A DNA stretch of 64,000 bases from a virus. The translations under genes and the position numbers were made by a program. The stretch's first letter is position 1. Each line of letters opens with the position of its first letter. Below the pieces are notes generated by a model that saw nothing but the letters and a program-made list of their open reading frames with translations, was not told the DNA's origin and searched no databases. This document shows, piece by piece, positions 61,210 to 64,000 of this stretch. The stretch spans positions 1-64,000 of the IMG/VR virus record IMGVR_UViG_3300020720_000005. One strand, given 5' to 3'.

Positions 61210-64000
61210 ATGCTAGACTTTAATACCGAACCGTATAATGATGATTACGATCCTGCGAAACAATTTTATAGAATTTTGTATCGTCCTTCGTTTGCTGTTC
61301 AGGCTCGAGAACTTACTCAAATGCAGAGTATTCTGCAGAATCAAATTAAAACCCATGGCGATAATATCTTTAAAAATGGTGCCATGGTTATTCCTGGACA
61401 GGCTTCCATTCAAGCTGATGGCCAGCCAGGTGGTGGAGCAGACTACGTAAAACTTATTCCTGTTTATTCAAACGTAGCAGTTGAAACTTTCTTATCAGCA
61501 TTAAATGGTCAAACTATTATTGGCCAAACTACTGGTCTTACTGCAACTGTTACTTACTGCCAAAGCGCAGAAAATGATGATCCAACTACATTATATCTAA
61601 ATTATACTGGACCAACACCAACAGGTTCTACTACTGCTAAAACTTTTGGTATTAATGAAGTATTAAAAACTTCTGATGGAACATATACATTCCAAATTGG
61701 TTCTACTTCTGACTGTGTTGGTAAAGGTTCTTTAGCAAGTATTCAACAGGGTGTTTATTATATCAACGGATATTTTGTTCTTTGCACACAACAAACTATC
61801 GTTCTTGACAAATATACAACTACTCCAACATATCGTATTGGTTTAGTTTATACAGAATCTATTGTTACACCAGAATCAGATGAAACTCTTTTAGATAATG
61901 CTCAAAACTCATATAACTATGCTGCTCCAGGTGCACATCGTTATATGATTGATTTGACTTTAACTAAACTTACAATTGATTCAACTTCTGATACAAATTT
62001 CGTTGAAGTTATCCGTGTAACAAATGGTAAAATTAATACTATTGTTCAAGACACTGCTTATAATACAATTTACAATCAAATTGAAACTGAAATCCAAAGA
62101 AGAACATATGATACTAATGGTGATTATACTGTTAGTGGTTTTGACATTGATGTTCGTGAACACCGCAATAATAATCGCGGAACTTGGACTACAAACACAG
62201 CATATTTAATCGGCGACGTTGTTACTTACAACGGTAATATTTACACTGCATTAAATACTACTACTTCTATTACCACTCCTCCAACACATACTTCTGGTTC
62301 TGCTTATGATGGATCAAGCACAACAGGTGTAAATTGGCAATATACTACAAACCCAATTTATAATCGTGGTATTAATTTAGATGGCAATGAAAATCAATTA
62401 GCCATTGGTATTGAAGCTGGTAAAGCATATGTTCAGGGTCATGAGATTGAAAAGACTGCTGTAACATATATTCCAGTTAATAAAGCTAGAGATTTTGTTC
62501 AAACTACTAACTCAGTTATACCAGCAACAGTTGGTAACTATGTTCTTGTTACAAACGTAAATAACCTACCTCCAGTTGATACATATGCAAACGTAATTTT
62601 GTATAACTACATTACTGGTGGTACTGTTGGTACTTCTCCAAGTGGAGCAACAGCAGTTGGTACTGCTCGTGTTCGTGTAATGGAATACCATAGTGGTTTA
62701 CCATTTAGTTCTTCAACTATCTACAAGTTAAGTTTATTTGATGTTCAGATGAACTCTGGATATAAGTTTAACACAGATGTAAAATCTTTTGTATATGCAG
62801 TTGGTTCTGCCGCAACATCATTTAGCGCAGATATTAGCCCAATCACTAATCAATTGATTGGTTCAGTTACTGCTTCTGGCACAACAGTTAATGGTACAGG
62901 AACATCATTCTTAACTGATTTAGCAGTTAATGATCTAGTTCAAATTTCAGCTTCTGGTTCTAGCTACTATCGTAGAGTAGTATCAATTACTAACCAAAAC
63001 GCAATTGTTGTTGATTCTTCTGTTACTGTTACAGGAGCAACAATTATCAAATGTACTACTCAGATTGCTGAGCCAGAGAATATTTCCCTAATATTCCCAT
63101 TACCTTACTACGCAATTCGTAGCGTTAAGGGTGTTGGTTCAAGTGGTGTTAATAATACTACTTACGTTTGCTATCAAAAGTTTACACAAAACGCATCTGG
63201 TACAACTTTAAATTTAAGTACTTCTGGTACATTTGCCTCTGCAGCAGATAGCACACATTATGCTTGTTATGATAATACTACTGGTGTTGTATTCACTCCA
63301 ATAACTATCCTACCAGTTGGAAGTAACGCAACCATTACTGTTCCTTCTGCACAATCAGGACACTCTATTACTGTTATTGCAACAGTTCAACGTAATGGTT
63401 CTGGCTTCGAAAAGACTAAAACATTATATACAGTCTCTGAAACCTTTACTACTGCTGCAGCTGCACAAGCAGCTGTCGTTTATCTAGATAAAGCAGACGT
63501 ATTCCAAATCGTAAGCGTAACAATGGCCACTGGTGCTGCATTTGGCACTACTCCAGCTTCCACTGCTTATACTACTGATATTTCAGATCGTTATAGTTTT
63601 GACAATGGTCAGCGTAATACCCACTATGACTGGGGCTCATTAACATTACTTCCATCTTTTGCTGCCCCATCAAATCCAATTAAAGTAACGTATCAATATT
63701 TTGAACATACTTCTGGTGACTATTTTGATGTTAACTCATACTATAACCCATTAGTTGCTAACTCTGGTATTGACTATAAACTTATTCCTGCAAATTTAAG
63801 AGACGCTATTGACTTCCGTCCTCGTGTTGCAAATAGAAGTTTTGCTGTTGCTTCAGGTGGATCAAACTTTATGGCATATAAGAACTTTACTCAAACAGGT
63901 TCTAGTTACTCAGCTATGCCGAAACGAGGTGAATCTATTACTGCTGATTACAGTTATTATCTTGCTCGTAGAGATAAAGTTGCTGTTGACTTAAATGGTA
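61210..64000 (+). CDS. DUF4815-like virion structural protein, 3' end outside window
   Basis: An open frame of at least 930 codons, cut by the window end. The N-terminal domain (LDFNTEPYNDDYDPAKQFYRILYRPSFAVQARELTQMQSILQNQIKTHGDNIF, within about 2-55) is that of DUF4815 proteins, large structural proteins of marine T4-like phages placed near gp8/gp10. The remainder is beta-rich with Thr/Ser/Asn-rich linkers and a carbohydrate-binding-like patch NNRGTWTTNTAYLIGDVVTYNGNIY split around 317-340. It may be a fibre or outer wedge component. Confidence 0.8.
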   Translation, partial: MLDFNTEPYNDDYDPAKQFYRILYRPSFAVQARELTQMQSILQNQIKTHGDNIFKNGAMVIPGQASIQADGQPGGGADYVKLIPVYSNVAVETFLSALNGQTIIGQTTGLTATVTYCQSAENDDPTTLYLNYTGPTPTGSTTAKTFGINEVLKTSDGTYTFQIGSTSDCVGKGSLASIQQGVYYINGYFVLCTQQTIVLDKYTTTPTYRIGLVYTESIVTPESDETLLDNAQNSYNYAAPGAHRYMIDLTLTKLTIDSTSDTNFVEVIRVTNGKINTIVQDTAYNTIYNQIETEIQRRTYDTNGDYTVSGFDIDVREHRNNNRGTWTTNTAYLIGDVVTYNGNIYTALNTTTSITTPPTHTSGSAYDGSSTTGVNWQYTTNPIYNRGINLDGNENQLAIGIEAGKAYVQGHEIEKTAVTYIPVNKARDFVQTTNSVIPATVGNYVLVTNVNNLPPVDTYANVILYNYITGGTVGTSPSGATAVGTARVRVMEYHSGLPFSSSTIYKLSLFDVQMNSGYKFNTDVKSFVYAVGSAATSFSADISPITNQLIGSVTASGTTVNGTGTSFLTDLAVNDLVQISASGSSYYRRVVSITNQNAIVVDSSVTVTGATIIKCTTQIAEPENISLIFPLPYYAIRSVKGVGSSGVNNTTYVCYQKFTQNASGTTLNLSTSGTFASAADSTHYACYDNTTGVVFTPITILPVGSNATITVPSAQSGHSITVIATVQRNGSGFEKTKTLYTVSETFTTAAAAQAAVVYLDKADVFQIVSVTMATGAAFGTTPASTAYTTDISDRYSFDNGQRNTHYDWGSLTLLPSFAAPSNPIKVTYQYFEHTSGDYFDVNSYYNPLVANSGIDYKLIPANLRDAIDFRPRVANRSFAVASGGSNFMAYKNFTQTGSSYSAMPKRGESITADYSYYLARRDKVAVDLNG

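Overview
The window is a contiguous piece of an AT-rich, tightly packed T4-like myovirus genome. I base this on recognisable T4 core genes in T4-like neighbourhoods: rnh, 33, 59, 32, 16, 26/51, 54, 2, 4, 48, 53, 27, 5, 5.4, 25, 6 and 8. No integrase, IS element or CRISPR array is visible. The host is probably a low-GC Gram-negative bacterium. A betaproteobacterium is a reasonable guess, because the window encodes a circularly permuted tmRNA whose tag (ANDELFALAA) resembles permuted betaproteobacterial tmRNAs. That host call is inference.

Layout: 1-6.4 kb holds small early/middle genes, a 2OG-Fe(II) oxygenase, T4-type RNase H and dCMP deaminase. 6.4-12.0 kb is a tRNA bank of 28 tRNAs covering all 20 amino acids, including an initiator-like tRNA and a tRNA-Ile2-like gene. 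It is interrupted by a phosphoesterase gene, a glycosyltransferase gene and several structured non-coding RNA elements with long closing helices. 12.0-19.8 kb is a mostly translationally coupled cassette of eight putative 2OG-Fe(II) oxygenases plus a NodU/CmcH-type carbamoyltransferase, which looks like a modification system with an unknown target. 19.8-31.4 kb carries an SGNH hydrolase, an AAA+ ATPase, many very small genes, two nucleotide/phosphate enzymes (MazG-like, HAD 5'-nucleotidase), a second phosphoesterase and two more oxygenases. 31.4-38.9 kb carries PhoH, a GH19 endolysin, a PD-(D/E)XK exonuclease, the permuted tmRNA, an outer-membrane beta-barrel protein, a GroES-like protein, a SleB-type hydrolase and a ClpP-like protease. 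38.9-41.1 kb is the gp33-gp59-gp32 late-transcription/replication block. 41.1-46.5 kb, on the minus strand, encodes head and tail genes, including a tail-assembly-chaperone pair that appears to be joined by a -1 ribosomal frameshift. 46.6-64 kb, on the plus strand, encodes the baseplate: tube cap, wedge, hub/spike with two peptidoglycan hydrolase domains, PAAR tip, and gp25/6/7/8-like proteins. It ends in a DUF4815-type structural gene cut by the window edge.

Regulation: a sigma70-like promoter (TTTACT or TTGACT, exactly 17 bp, TATAAT/TATACT) recurs at least 11 times. At seven of these the start codon lies only 6-7 nt after the -10 box, which predicts leaderless mRNAs. T4/cyanophage-type late promoters (CTAAATA or ATAAATA) precede several late genes. 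Intrinsic terminators separate the blocks.
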